From Apodospora peruviana (lineage: Eukaryota; Ascomycota; Sordariomycetes; Sordariales; Lasiosphaeriaceae): a stretch of DNA of 64,000 nt. The stretch spans positions 1,766,001 to 1,830,000 of the forward strand of contig JAUEDM010000003.1 in assembly GCA_033439685.1 (NCBI GenBank), written 5' to 3'. Positions within the stretch are counted from its first letter, which is position 1. Each line of letters opens with the position of its first letter. Below, piece after piece: positions 33,629 to 45,600 of the stretch. The notes under the pieces are model-generated. The model made no database searches, had not been told where the DNA came from, and saw only the letters and a program-made list of their open reading frames with translations. The translations under genes were made by a program, and so were the position numbers.

Positions 33629-35167
33629 TCAGTAGCCATCACTGGCATCCTGCTTCGCCCTCTTGGCTGATGACATCTCGCCGCTCGGCCGCGAGTGACT
33701 CCTCTTGGGGTCGTCCGGCACAAGTTCCAACTTGGCCAGGGCTTCGGTCAGCCGCTTCCGTGCCTCGAGTTCGCGACGACTGCTCTCTCTCCGGGGCCGG
33801 TAGAACTCCCTGACGATGCTGACCGACGCGTGGTAAACCTGATACAGGAGCAGGCGGATAGAGGCCGTCTCCGCATCTTCGACAATAACATTCTTGTTGA
33901 GAAGTGAGACGAGGTTGCTTGAGTAAGAAGATGGTGACGACTTGGAAGAAGAAGCGGTCCCACCTGTTCCTCTTGCAGGCTGTTCTGTCTCAGCACCGCT
34001 GCCGTTGAACCCCTCTAGGAACTCAGTCGAGGGCGGTCCGGTGCTGAAAACAGTCGCGAGTAACGGGTCGCCAAAGATGCAGTTGCTCCAGTCTCGCAGG
34101 CCGCTCAAGGCCATTATTGGCGCCGCCCCCCTTACGCTCTCTTCCTCCTGGCCGCCAGTTTTCTCATCTGCGGTAGTAGCACCACCATCATCTTGGATAG
34201 GTTGTTCCGCTGTCTCTGCGCTTAGACTGATTTGGGACGTCGCTTGTAAAATCGTGGGGTTAGACTGCTGCTGCTCTGGCTTTTTGTTGCTGTCGTTCCT
34301 GCTGGTGGCACTCGTTGACGGTGTCGAAACCATAATATTCAATTCTTCGGCGCCATCGATGACAACAAGTCGGGGTATCGTCACCGAGGAGTCGAGGAGG
34401 TACCGAAATCGCCGGAAGTGTCTCCGTATCGCCGAGTAACCGATCATCACGGCCATGTCTTCGCCATCTCGGAGGATGCCCTCCAGCATCAGGTGGAAAG
34501 CCGCTGACCAGCTCTCGGTTCCGTCAACCCCCATTATCGTCTTCAATGAGCTTGAAGAGGACAAGACGGCCGCGGCAGGCCCGAACCGACCAGATGGTGA
34601 GATTAGCTGGGCGAGTTGTCGCAAAAGCGAGCCCAGTTGTTTGTCCACGCCTTGTTTCTCCGCCGGGTTCAACAACAGGCCGCCCGGTACCAGGGAGATA
34701 ATAGGGGTGCCTTGCTTTGATTCGTAGAAACTGCACGTCGGTCGATCCGGACTCGGCACCACCTGGAGATGTACCAACGCGGGCATGTATCGGAGGATGT
34801 CGGTGCTAGATGTCGTGGACTTGGCCGGTTGCTGGTCGGCACGATCGCTCTCGTGCTTCTCGACGGCGGCCGCGTCCAACTGTTTTGCGCCGTCGGTTCC
34901 CAGGTACCGCCTGGAAAGAAGAGTTTCCCTGATCCAGCGGAGGGTCACGGCCTCGGACTCGACCATTAACTGTTCGGAGCGGAGGAGTCTGACGCGATGT
35001 GGCGGTGCCAGGACGAGGAGAAGGGTTCCGTCGTTGGAGTCTATGCTGACTTCGTATAACCTCTGGAGCCTGGGCGAGGGAATCGCCTGCACGCTCTTGA
35101 CGGTCACATCGGGGAGAGCTGTGCTGAGAACAGCCCTGACGTCCTCTTTGGAAGGTGTGCGGCACAT
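33629..35167 (-). CDS. APH-fold (aminoglycoside/choline phosphotransferase-like) protein, divergent
   Basis: This is a single-exon gene of 512 residues. I place it tentatively in the large fungal group with the APH protein-kinase-like fold; substrate unknown. An N-lobe-like stretch lies at about 35-82 (RLYEVSIDSNDGTLLLVLAP, then ESEAVTLRWI). The region where the catalytic loop HGDxxxxN should be reads VVIDGAEELNIMV (about 268-280). It keeps an Asp (D271) and Asn (N277) but lacks the usual His-Gly-Asp order. The metal-binding motif equivalent is RDWSNCIFGDP (about 358-368). A 65-residue Gln/Ser/Glu-rich insertion separates the two. The C-terminus is basic with KRAK, a possible nuclear signal. 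Start at 35167 is the first ATG of the open frame. Confidence 0.65.
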   Translation of the reverse strand: MCRTPSKEDVRAVLSTALPDVTVKSVQAIPSPRLQRLYEVSIDSNDGTLLLVLAPPHRVRLLRSEQLMVESEAVTLRWIRETLLSRRYLGTDGAKQLDAAAVEKHESDRADQQPAKSTTSSTDILRYMPALVHLQVVPSPDRPTCSFYESKQGTPIISLVPGGLLLNPAEKQGVDKQLGSLLRQLAQLISPSGRFGPAAAVLSSSSSLKTIMGVDGTESWSAAFHLMLEGILRDGEDMAVMIGYSAIRRHFRRFRYLLDSSVTIPRLVVIDGAEELNIMVSTPSTSATSRNDSNKKPEQQQSNPTILQATSQISLSAETAEQPIQDDGGATTADEKTGGQEEESVRGAAPIMALSGLRDWSNCIFGDPLLATVFSTGPPSTEFLEGFNGSGAETEQPARGTGGTASSSKSSPSSYSSNLVSLLNKNVIVEDAETASIRLLLYQVYHASVSIVREFYRPRRESSRRELEARKRLTEALAKLELVPDDPKRSHSRPSGEMSSAKRAKQDASDGY

Positions 35168-38076
35168 GGGACGTCGAGGCGAGGTCGGGAATAGAGTGAG
35201 AGGGTTTGGAGGTGTTTACTCGGCGTAGCAGCTCCAGCGGTCTGGTGAATAGGAATAAAGGGGTCCGGGTTGCTACAGCCTGAGGGAGACTATCTCTTGG
35301 GCGTCGTATAGAATCAAGACTGATTCTATTTGGTTTTTGGGGCAGTATGCGTCCAACATAACATAGAGAGTAGTTGACCGATGGACGAAAGGAGGCGACG
35401 GTCGGAGTTCGTTTGTTGAAAGGAGGGTAGATGCTGTTTATGAGCGACAGGACAGACTGCCAGCCGGACAAATCCCGCCCCTGATAGTAGTGCTCTTGTC
35501 GTCGTCGTTGTTGCTGGCACCAATGTGGAGATAAAGGGATGATGGAGTTGAGATGGTGTTCTTTAGGCCAAATAACTGTTAAGCTACGGGACGGATGCTG
35601 TTTCACACCAAGTCAATAGTGGACCTGACAACATTAGAAGTCCCCTGAGATGTTTTCCAGCGATCCTCAGGTATGTATAGAAGCAACAACGAGACAAGAC
35701 GGACCATGTCTCCGCGTCACATATAAGACGGCTGGAGATGGTGCCATCCGAGTATTTGGTAGGGAACTGCGAGCCCCTGACCTCAGGCAACCAAACAACT
35801 AGTCTTCGCCTGGTTCATTCCAAGGGTTTCTTCTTTCACCAAAACCCAGGATCACGGAACCTGGGATGGCCGAGGAGATGTGTTCCGTCATTGTGGACAA
35901 AGAGATGGACCCGCCAAGAGCGGGTTTGGAAGAAGTGAGTCTGGCTGACGAATGAGGCGCTGTGTGTAGCGAGAAGGAGGACGGGGCTCACTAGCAAACC
36001 GCCTTCTCGCTAAGTAGTGTAGGGAATAGGCTGGTCAACGTCAGGGAAATTCCCCAGAATCCCGTAATGGTGTAATTACAGATCTCCGTAAGGGTAAGGT
36101 TATAAAGAAGCGCCGGGGCAATTCCACCTGTCAGATGAAACGTCCCACACCCAACAAGTTCGAGGGGCGCAAGACGAAGCCAGCGGACGACATGTTTCTC
36201 TCAGACTGTTTTGAACGGTGTGGCGCTCCCGACTCGCTAAAGGAAACGATGGACAACCAACAGAAGACGAGCTGGACCGAGGCATGATAGTTGTTCAATC
36301 ACGGGCTTCTGTAACTCCCCGAGACTACAGAACCAGAGTGATGTTAGTGCCCGGCGGCGTCAGATGCCAGAACAGTATTGCATGGCTGGCAGGGTGTGAT
36401 TTCCAGTCCATGTCTCGAGGCATGACGCATCATCTCATCTGCGTTGTGATGCGTTGTGAATCATTGGCACGATGCGAGAACGACGAGGTCACCAGAGAAT
36501 TTGGAGTAAGTGGGCACTAGTGGTTGACCGCTTGTTGATGATGGCTTGCGAATAAGGTAGGATGAGGGCATGCAGAATATTGGAAATAAAGATGCTCACT
36601 AGACGGGCAAGGTACCAGCTTGACGATGAGCTCCCGCCCAGATGGAGCATCGGTGAAGCTGCCCCTCTTGGTCATAATGAATTTAAGGTACGGATGATGC
36701 TAATAAGCAGCGTAAGGCGGGGCGAGTGCCGGCGGTGGGATTTCTACAATAGGCAGGTGTGAACCTGCTGGGCCACATTGATTCGCGGCTGCAAAAGGCA
36801 AGGTACCTAAGGTACACTACAAGTACGGGCTGACGGGATATCGTGGCAGGTAAGCGGATCTCAATGTCGGTGCCGACCGGACTGGAGACCAAGCAAAGGA
36901 AGGGGACAATCAATAAAGATAAGAGTCGTCCCTTCCCAAACAACTTCAACAAGACGCGAAACTCATCAAATACCTAACACAAGCAAGAGACAGCGTGAAG
37001 TCGCTCCTTGGCAAAAACGCACCTACCGCCCGTACTCCCAAGTCTGCGGCAGCTAAGCCAAGGAAGGTTACACCGAGACCCAGGCAGCAGAAGCTGGAAG
37101 CGACCCGGGAAATACTTGATTGGTTGGTATTAAGCGAGAATCCGCGATGGGACAATTCACGGGTTTAAAATCCGTTTCGATCTGCTGGATTAACAAGTCC
37201 CGTTCCCGTTCATATCTGATATAAAAATCATGTAAGAAACTGTAAACACGGGAGCTAGATACTCTTTGAAAGAAATACGCTATAATTTTATTCTCCCGTC
37301 TACGGATATGCGTTCATGTCTGATGTCCATGGGCTTTAAACTTGGCCGGAGCGGGCAAGAGTAGCGAGGGCATAAATATGGATATGTGCACATGGCAAAT
37401 TCAATTTCGACCATTTCCACGTGGAATGATGCGGGTCGCATAACATCTACCATACACCCCGGAGACCCATGTCATTGCGAATCATTCCACCGCGTCGAGC
37501 CTCCGACTTTCAAAGAGTTCTTTCCGTCCATTGTTGTCTCCTCACCCACTGAGCTCAGGTTTGAGAAAGCGGATGGGAGGGGTTAGTCCCGCCTCTCTGG
37601 AAACCCTTGGTGAACGGACGCCGGATCCAGCGGCCAGCGTCAAGCAAATGGCCGGGGAAGTATCATGGAATGCACTAAACGTCACCTCAGTCTCGATTTG
37701 TTGGTTACAGCGCTTGCCATTGGTTCACTCGTCAAAATTGTCTGGAATAGGGCTTAGCGTCGGCCCTTGCAGGCGCACCTCGCTCCTCAGCGAACGGCGA
37801 CCCGGGCCTGGTCAAGCCACACCGGAGACTCACGCACGTCACGGCACCCAGGATGGGACGACGACATATGGAAGGTATGTATGAACCGAGATATGAACGA
37901 TGAACATCACGCAATGCCTCCATCAATACCTAGGGCAGTGTCAAGGTTGCATTGCTCGCCGATTCGAGTCCTCGATACAGCAGACCGGTCGTTAATTAGC
38001 GAGGTAAAAAGAAAGCCACCCGTTGTTCGGCTTTCTTCTCAACGGCGTCAATAATGCTACCTAACCTAGGTACATA
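35168..38076. other. Long gene-free stretch between the APH-like gene and TAN1
   Basis: These 2.9 kb hold no gene I can support. One 81-codon open frame without ATG (36923-37168 +) looks protein-like and is reported as a finding. GGTACCTAAGGTAC-type short palindromes occur near 36810. No tRNA was recognised. Confidence 0.45.
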
Positions 38077-39443
38077 TCAATCTTCCCTTTTTAGCGGTGT
38101 CGACCTCGTGTCTTCCCCTTCCGCTTTTGGCGGCGCCGAGCTGCTCGTGTTGTTCTTGATGGCCTGATTATAAATCTCAGTCATGTTGTACTTCTTGAGC
38201 TGGTCCCAGTCTCCGTCCACGACAGTCATCGAGCAGACTGCCTGGTACAGGTCAACCAGCACCACCTTGTCGGGAGTGCTCAAGTTGACCTTGTGGCGGT
38301 CGGCGTTGATGAGACCGGCGATCTGATTGATAACAAAGTCCCGCTTCAGCTTGCTATGGTTACGGATAGTCGGTCGGATGGCATACTGCCAACAACGTCA
38401 TTTAGCATCAAGAGCAGCACTAAAAGGCGGAGAGAGAGGGTTGAGGTGAAAGCTTACGGTGAAGGGCTTGGCCCCCTTCTTCTCCTCATCGGACGGGTGG
38501 GAGGCGACCAACTCTGCAGCTGCGGCCGACGCATTCGCATCCGGTTCAGGAGCCCCCTCGACAGGGGCAGCTTCGGGTTCGCTCACGCTCGTCTCGACAA
38601 CTTTGCCACTCAGTTCAAAGAAAGGAGCAACAATCTTCTTGGCAACCTCGACGAGGCCCTGCTCGGTTGCCTTGCCCATGATAGTTGCTGGCGTAAATCT
38701 GTTGACATAGCGCAGCTTCATCTGGCCGTGCTCCTTGATGTCTCTCGCATCCAGGCAGATACTCCTTACAAGCTCGATTGGCTCGACTGGGGCCTTGGTC
38801 TTGACAAAAAGCAAGCAGTCGACATTCATCTTCATAACTGTAAAAATGCTATTGCTTTCACTCGGGTCCTTTTTGGAGTTTAGCGCCTCGACCTCCTTCT
38901 TGATAGCCGCCTCGATATCCTCGGCTTCTTCATCCTCTGATGTGGCATCGTCTTCTTCGCACTTGATACCGTACAGCTTCTCGGCGTACTGGGAGAGGTT
39001 GTTCGTAAGCAGAATTCAGATGCCTTACCGTGCTCATTTGAGGGTCCAGTAACCCGCAGTAAGGACTGGGCAGGTGAGATGGAAGCCAACCTGTTCAAAA
39101 AGCAAAGTGACTTCTCTGGCCGCCTTGTTTTCCTGGCGCCTGGCGCATGTCACCCAAATGCCCACATCTCCCGGCTGGGGGATTGCGTTCTGAGCCACTG
39201 CCATTCTGGCCTGTTGGTGCGTAGTCTTCCACTTCCCAGCGTTACCTGTCTTGGTACCCAGTCCAGTCAGCGAAACGGCTACACCCAGTATTTTTCTAGC
39301 GGGAGGCCATGCAAACGTGCCATGGCCCTGTCACGTTGAAAGGGAAACTGAAGCACATTCTACTGTACCTTCTTCTTCTTGCTCTGCTGTTCGGCCGATG
39401 CTCCACCGCCAGGCGCATCTTTTCTCTTGCCATTTTCTGTCAT
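38077..39443 (-). CDS. TAN1: tRNA acetylation adaptor Tan1 (THUMP domain)
   Basis: Tan1/THUMPD1 binds tRNA-Ser and tRNA-Leu and guides the Kre33/NAT10 acetyltransferase to make N4-acetylcytidine at position 12. Exons are 39443-39369, 39249-39091, 38988-38458 and 38385-38077, 357 residues. Intron 1 uses donor GTACAG and acceptor CCAAG (39250); the nearby CAG (39246) would break the frame. The N-terminus is Lys-rich (SKKKK). WKTTHQQARMAVAQNAIPQP and IWVTCARRQENKA are typical of the family. The THUMP domain covers about residues 160-320, with RFTPATIMGKA, YAIRPTIRNHSKLKRDFVI and the end motif VVLVDLYQAVCSMTVV. An Ala/Glu/Pro-rich insertion of about 40 residues lies inside it. Confidence 0.9.
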
Positions 39444-40119
39444 ATTTGGGATTGATGCGATCAAGATAATAGTTTGATGTGTGAAATTGAACAGCAAGCT
39501 GAGACGAGTCCAGGGGGTTTGCTGTGGGCGATGAAATGAAGTTGATATCCCCAAGTCTCTCACAGAGTTATGCTAACGGTGGTTGGTTACGCTCTGTTTT
39601 AGGGAATTTTAGCGTGTGAACCTGGCTGGAGGTGCTGCAAAAGTGCAAAAGGCCTACCGAGTCACGTGGAATCTCCCCTTTCTTTCTCTTCAGCTCTCCA
39701 CTGTTTCCCCTTTTCGCCCAACAGCCTTGATCACCCAGGAATCGATCTAGAATGAAGGGAAAGATACCGTAGATTTGAATATCTGTTTTATGATGGCTGG
39801 CTTTGAATTTCATGACTACCAGAGATATCGGGCATGTTCCCCCAGCACAGTATGCTCCCCTTGGTGGTGCTCGGAATCGAGCAATGCCGCTACTTATACC
39901 ATAACATACGAACATGTTGCCATGGTAATGGTCCGGGGAGACTCAACCGCAACAAAAGTATTGATGGGTCTCCTTGGAGAAAATCACCCTATTCCAGTCC
40001 TACGCACCAGCTGGGTGGATGGACATGTTGATAGCCAGGGTATGTTATTATTCTATTCTCATTCCCTTTCTCATTTCCATGTGTAAAGCACTGCCTGGAT
40101 TTGCTTGCAGTCCTCACCT
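39444..40119. other. Intergenic, TAN1 promoter and Ecdysoneless-family 3' side
   Basis: This is a 676-bp spacer between two minus-strand genes. It carries dispersed repeat copy A at 39873-39918. A 103-codon frame on the plus strand (39775-40086) runs through the repeat and is not supported as a gene. Confidence 0.5.
39873..39918 (+). repeat. Dispersed short repeat, copy A
   Basis: This 46-nt stretch begins ggaatcgagc and ends gaacatgtt. It matches the minus strand of 33425-33470 closely (40 of 45 ungapped positions). Both copies lie in intergenic DNA beside 3' ends of genes. Confidence 0.65.
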
Positions 40120-42122
40120 TTATTCACCATCATCCTCATCCTCGTCCCTGGGCAACGCCATGCCCATAAGGCTGAGAAGATTACCGGCGGGACCGGCCAT
40201 GCCTGCCTGGCTTTTAAAACTCTCAAGCAGGTTCTTGGCCAAATTATAGTCGATATCCACCTCTTCTTCTCCTTCCTCATCATCGCTATCTTCGTTGAGG
40301 TCCAGGTCCTTGCCCTTGCCTTTGTCCGGGCTTGGACCGCCGCCGCCGCCAGCTTCGGCCGACTTGAGGATCGGTCGCTTATCCACCTTCTTGGCAGACG
40401 AAGACCCGGGGGGATCTAATGCCAATGCCCCATGCTCATTCAGCTCCTTTTCCATTTGCATCATGAGCTCCTGAATTTGTTCTTCTTCTCCTCCGTCTTT
40501 GCTCTCGTCCTGCTTGTTTGCATTGAGGCGAGAAGTATTTGCCACATCCTCCTGATTGTCAGATGCGGTTGGCGGAAGCCCCATCATCTCCCTCATCATC
40601 TTGGCAAACTGTTCTTCGTCAAAGCTGACTTGCCTGTCTTCATCATCATCGCTGCTGCCTTCTTCGTCTGTTTCGTCATCGTCTTCATCCATCTCGTCCA
40701 TCTCGGCTCCGCCAATACCCGCGTCCTCATCGTTCAGAAATGCCTGGAACCGAGACACGATCTTTTGTAAGTCCGCCTGTGCAGCAGCATCGCCGAACCC
40801 GGAACTCTGATTTTTAGTTCCTTGGCCACCACCACCACCGCCGAGCTCCTGCTCAAGGTCGGCAAAATTGATATCCATCCATGAGTCGTCGTCTTCTCGT
40901 TGTACATCTTTCCACTTCTCTATGTCCTCGTCGATGGGCAGGGAGCCGGAGTCTCCGTCTTCTTCGAGGTCATCCAACATGAGCGCCACTTCCCGAGTTA
41001 TGCGATTCTTGCTCTCGTGAGCATCTTTAGCGAGGATCTCGAAGCCGCTTGTTACTTTCATGCCCATATCCAGGCGGGTGACCGTCTTCTGAGCTTGTGT
41101 TACGAGGGCGTCTTCATCGTCCTTGTTCTTGTTCTTGTTTGTCGAGGATGCTGCTGCGGTAGTTGCCGCAACTTCTGCGGACTGAAGCAGGTTCTTCCAT
41201 GCAGCAGGCGGGGGGTCAAATCGCTGGGACTTCAACTGAGCGTAGAGAACCTTGGTGAAGCGCACGCTAATGGTGACTAGGTCTGTTGGCGGAAATAGCA
41301 GACTAGAAGAGGGTGATAAGAGGGGCTTCATGGCGACGGGGTCGCGGAGATAGAAGGCTTCTGTCGCCGGAGCGATGGCCTTCGGTCTGGCATGGAGAAT
41401 GTACGCCAACTTCCTAGGGATAGTGACTAGTGAGTGGTGTAGGGAATCTTTGATCTGACCGGGGTATTTCTCGAGTCGGTAGAAAGCCTCTGCTTCAATA
41501 AACGTTGAGTGCACGAGTGTGTCTGGGGCTGACTTGACGGCGTATAGTGCATCTTGAACGGAGATTGACTTTGAGGTGGTTCCTTCCGGGCCTAGGGGAA
41601 TGATGAACAGCTTGCCATCGTGAAGCCATACACGGTTACTGTCCATCTCGGGACTCAGCCACTTGGGCAAGACCTTGGCGGCCTCGATCAGGAGGAACTC
41701 GCCATCACTGTCAAAGACCCGGATCCACAGGTTAGAAAAGGATTTGCTCAGCTCGCGGAGCAGGTAAACTATCAGCCATTCGTCCTCGACATTATCGCCA
41801 AAGTCGGTTGCGCCGTGGAGATAGACCAGCCCTATATCAGATCGAACGGTTAGCACCTGTTTTTTATTCCCACTGGGGACAAAAAAGACTTGCCATTTTC
41901 AACTTTTGTTTCCAGCGCAAACGCCTCGCGCTGCCAAATGTAATCTTGTGTGAGCTCGTCTGCCGTTTTTGTGGCAGCTTTTCGAACAGCCTCCAAAGTC
42001 TGAAGACGACATGATTCGGCTTCGCCACTTTCAATTATAAAGAGCATGTACTCGACGCAGTTTTCTGGCAGCCTCATCCGAAACCCACCAAAACCTTCGT
42101 CACCTGGCCGCAGTTCATCCAT
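40120..42122 (-). CDS. Ecdysoneless / SGT1-family (PF07093) protein
   Basis: This is a member of the ecdysoneless family. Animal ECD binds the R2TP co-chaperone and Prp8 and is linked to U5 snRNP assembly and cell-cycle control; the fungal role is inferred by family. Exons are 42122-41894 and 41831-40120, 646 residues. The 62-bp intron has a GC donor (GCAAGT at 41893) and acceptor ATAG. Only this GC-AG splice rejoins KVENGLVYLHGATDFGDN in frame. Conserved blocks are RLPENCVEYMLFI, EDEWLIVYLLRELSKSF, WIRVFDSDGEFLLIEAA and WLSPEMDSNRVWLHDGKL. The C-terminal third is highly acidic (DEMDEDDDETDEE), with the family ending NLLESFKSQAGMAGPAGNLL. It is divergent from SMC6 with 526 bp between. Confidence 0.9.
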
Positions 42123-42648
42123 CGTTCCTTCTTTGCGCCAGACACACAAATCGGTGAGCTTCCTTCCTTCTCTGAACAAACAACCAGCTTTGTGAGCTCA
42201 GATGGCGGAATGCAAGAGACGTACGCACAATGGTCAAATCCTTGTCCTATCATAAACGCTAATAATACCAAATATCAAAGAACTGGAACAGGCCTCGAGG
42301 TACCGCCGTATCCCAAAGTCCAGGGTCGGTACCAAGTAATCGCACAGTGTGGGGTAGTAGTGGAAAGCCAGGGCCCCACGGGCCCTCAAGTTGCCACCTG
42401 CACACTGAAAGTTTACCCAAATGTGCGTGCAGGCGTATTCACTTAGTGTAAGTGGCTTGGCACGCTACGGATCTCCACTACCGTGTTCTGCGACGCGTTT
42501 GGATTTGTTGAGCACTCGCATCCCGGACCCAGGCAACTCCCACACAATCCAGGCACGCCAGGCTCTCCAGGCACGAGCCCTCCCAGAAGACCACTGCTAA
42601 GCTTGGGCACACTTTCCAAACATCACGACAAGCACCACGTCTGTCGTG
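42123..42648. other. Divergent promoter region, Ecdysoneless-family gene / SMC6
   Basis: This is a 526-bp spacer. It contains a pair of GGTACC-centred short inverted sequences near 42299 and 42329. No gene was recognised. Confidence 0.45.
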
Positions 42649-45600
42649 ATGCCTGGGAGAACAATCAACGACATCGGGGCAGAGTCCTCCAGGAAACGCT
42701 CGCGGGCCGCCGTTTCCTTCCAGGCCTATGAAGATGACGAGGTTGTTGACGTGCAAAGAGCTCGCTCAAACCTGCGTGGCGAGACGGTATGTTCTCCGGA
42801 TACCCATTTACGCTCACCCAATGCATTCAACGTGATTCTAACATCTGACAGAGGAAACGAGCTCGAGTCTCGGGCTCCGAATTGACAAAGGATGGCCGTC
42901 GTCCAAACCGCGAGTCAACCCCAGAATCCTCCGAGGGTGATGATGCCACTCACATCGACCAACAAACAAATGCACAAGGCTCCCCTGACTCACCGCCAAA
43001 GACGCAGTATGAGCTGCTGCGTGACAACAATTTCGAGCATCTGCGACACGAGGCTACGGATGACCAGAGGGCGACCCAAAGGCTCCGTTTTCGCCCCAAT
43101 CTCCTGGGAGACAACGCCGTAGCCGATAATGGCATCATCGAGAGCATCACGTGTGTGAACTTCATGTGTCATGAACGTCTGCACTGTGAGCTCGGCCCTC
43201 TTCTTAATTTCATCGTCGGTGAGAATGGTAGCGGCAAAAGCGCTATTCTGACCGCCATCACGCTCTGTCTTGGCGGCAAGGCGAGCTCAACCAATCGTGG
43301 AGGCAGCCTAAAGAGCTTTGTCAAGGAGGGTTGCGAGCGAGCTGTCTTGACAGTCAAGATCAAGAACCAAGGCCAGGACGCTTACAGGCATGAGCTCTAT
43401 GGTGATTCTATCATCGTAGAACGCCATTTCTCCAAGGCCGGAGCCAGCGGGTTCAAGGTTAAAACTGCCTTGGGCCAGACAATATCTACGAAAAAGCAGG
43501 AAGTCGAGGAGATTGTGGAGTACTATGCTCTGCAGGTCGACAATCCCCTCAACGTCCTGTCCCAGGACAACGCTCGCCAGTTTCTGAACGCCTCGACAAA
43601 AACGCAAAAGTACAAGTTTTTCATCGAGGGAGTTCAACTGCAACAGCTCGACAATGACTATCGACTGATTTCGGAGAGCTTGGAGCAGATGGTCGCCAAG
43701 GTCCCAGACCAGGAAGCCCGTGTTCAGCACGCAAAGGAGGCTTTGGCGAAGGCAAACCGGCTGAAGGAGGCCATTGAAGGCAATCGGCAGATTCGTGTCA
43801 AGCACCGCACCCTTCGAAATATGATGATCTGGGCGCAAGTTGTCGAGGAGGAGCGTGAACTAGCCCGGCGCGAGAAAACGCTGGCGGAAGCGAGCATCAA
43901 GGTCGCCGAAGCGGAGCGCGACGTGGAAGAAAAGACACAGGCTCTTCAGGTTGCCGATGAGAAGATCGAGCGAGCCCAACAAAATGTTATGTCTGTCAAA
44001 GAAGAAGAACGCGAAGTCCGGGATCGAGTCGTGATAACCAAGGAGGCGTCCTTGGAGGCCGCCAAGGTTTTACACCAAATTCACGTTGACGAACGTGAGG
44101 CACATTCCTCGCTCAAAAACGCGAAAACCCACATCCGGGACTTGGAGCTGAAAATCGCAGCCGAGGAACAGCGACTTGAGGACGCGAATGGCGAAGCGCA
44201 TTCCATCAAGACTCGGGAGCTTAAAGAGGCTGAGGCTGATGTTGAGAAGATCATCGCCGAAATTGCTGGGAATAAAGCTCGTGGATCAGAACTCAGCAGT
44301 CAAACCGAAGAGGCCGGAAAAGCCCTGAAACAAATCGACGATGAGTTTCAACGCAAGCGAGGCGAAGTCGAAGTTGCGCAGGCCAAAATAGAAGAACTGG
44401 AAAAGAGTGCCGGCGGCCTGTATGATGGATTCGAAGCTCAGCTTCCCAAGCTACTCCACATGATTGCTCATGAAAAAAGTTTTGCAGAGAAGCCCATCGG
44501 TCCTCTTGGCGCGCACGTCAAACTCCTCAAGCCACAGTGGTCCGCTATCCTTGAGCAGTTCATGGGACCAAGTCTTAGTGCATTCCTTGTTACGAGCAGT
44601 CGTGACCAAAAGATCCTCAAGGGGCTGGCAGACCGGGCTGGCGTGAAAAACTGCCCGATATTGATCGGCAAGAAGAACCCGCTTGATCTCAGCGGCAAAG
44701 AACCCGAAGAATCGTTTGACACGATACTCCGAGTGCTAAACATCGATAATCAGAGAGTTCGTGATCAATTGATCATCGCCCATTCGATTGAACAGACAAT
44801 TCTAGTTCCGGAGCGTACCAGGGCCGAAGATGTCATGTTCGGGGGTGCAGGGCCGCGTAATGTCAGGGCTTGCTTGTGTTTTCAGGATGGGAAACGTGGC
44901 CAAGGGCTTATTTTGACGAACAGGAGAGGCAATGGTATCGCCACTGAACCAATCACCAATAAAAATATAAACTCTCGCCCCCGTATGCAGACTGATATGG
45001 GCTCGCAAGTGGCCTTCCAGAAGGAAACCCTACAACAACTGGAGACTGAGTATCGCGTGATGGAGAGCAGCAGACGACGTGTACAGCAAGATTTGCAACG
45101 CTTCCAAAAGGAGCTGATTGCGCGGAAGAAAAAAAAATACGTACTGGAAACTCGGCTGAGGACGGCCCGTGTCAGAGTTGGGGATCTTGAAGCTGCCCTT
45201 GACGAGTTTGACGGCACAGATGGCCGGTTACAGGGCCTTCGGGAGCAGCTGGAAGACGCAAAGAGAAAGGAGGAACATTTTGGAACACAATATGGAGCCC
45301 TTCATGTCATGAAGCAGGAAAAGAACAAGGTGGCAGAGGACGCCAAAGCCAAACTCACTACTGCGAAGCTGCAGGTTACGGACTTTGAGGCGCGCCTTTT
45401 GAAAGCCGAGGAGAAGCTGAGGCGATTTCAGGACACCCGTCGAATTATCCTTACTGAGTTGAACGAAGCCGTTACGATTGTTGAGTTGAGCAAAGAGGCA
45501 AAAGAAAAGGCGGAGGGGAAACGTACCCGGCAGTTTGAGCACATCGCCTCGATCACTGAGGAGGCGAAAAAGGTTTGTGAGCACCGAATGGATATTGCAG

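Noticed and set aside
34806..35606. 266-codon minus-strand frame overlapping the APH-like gene start
   Set aside because: It is in a different frame over the same DNA and its Pro/Arg/Gln-rich translation has no domains. The 512-residue frame is the better candidate.
37951..37985. B-box-like gattcgagtcctcg suggesting a tRNA
   Set aside because: The flanking bases do not form a T-arm stem, and there is no matching acceptor stem or anticodon arm.
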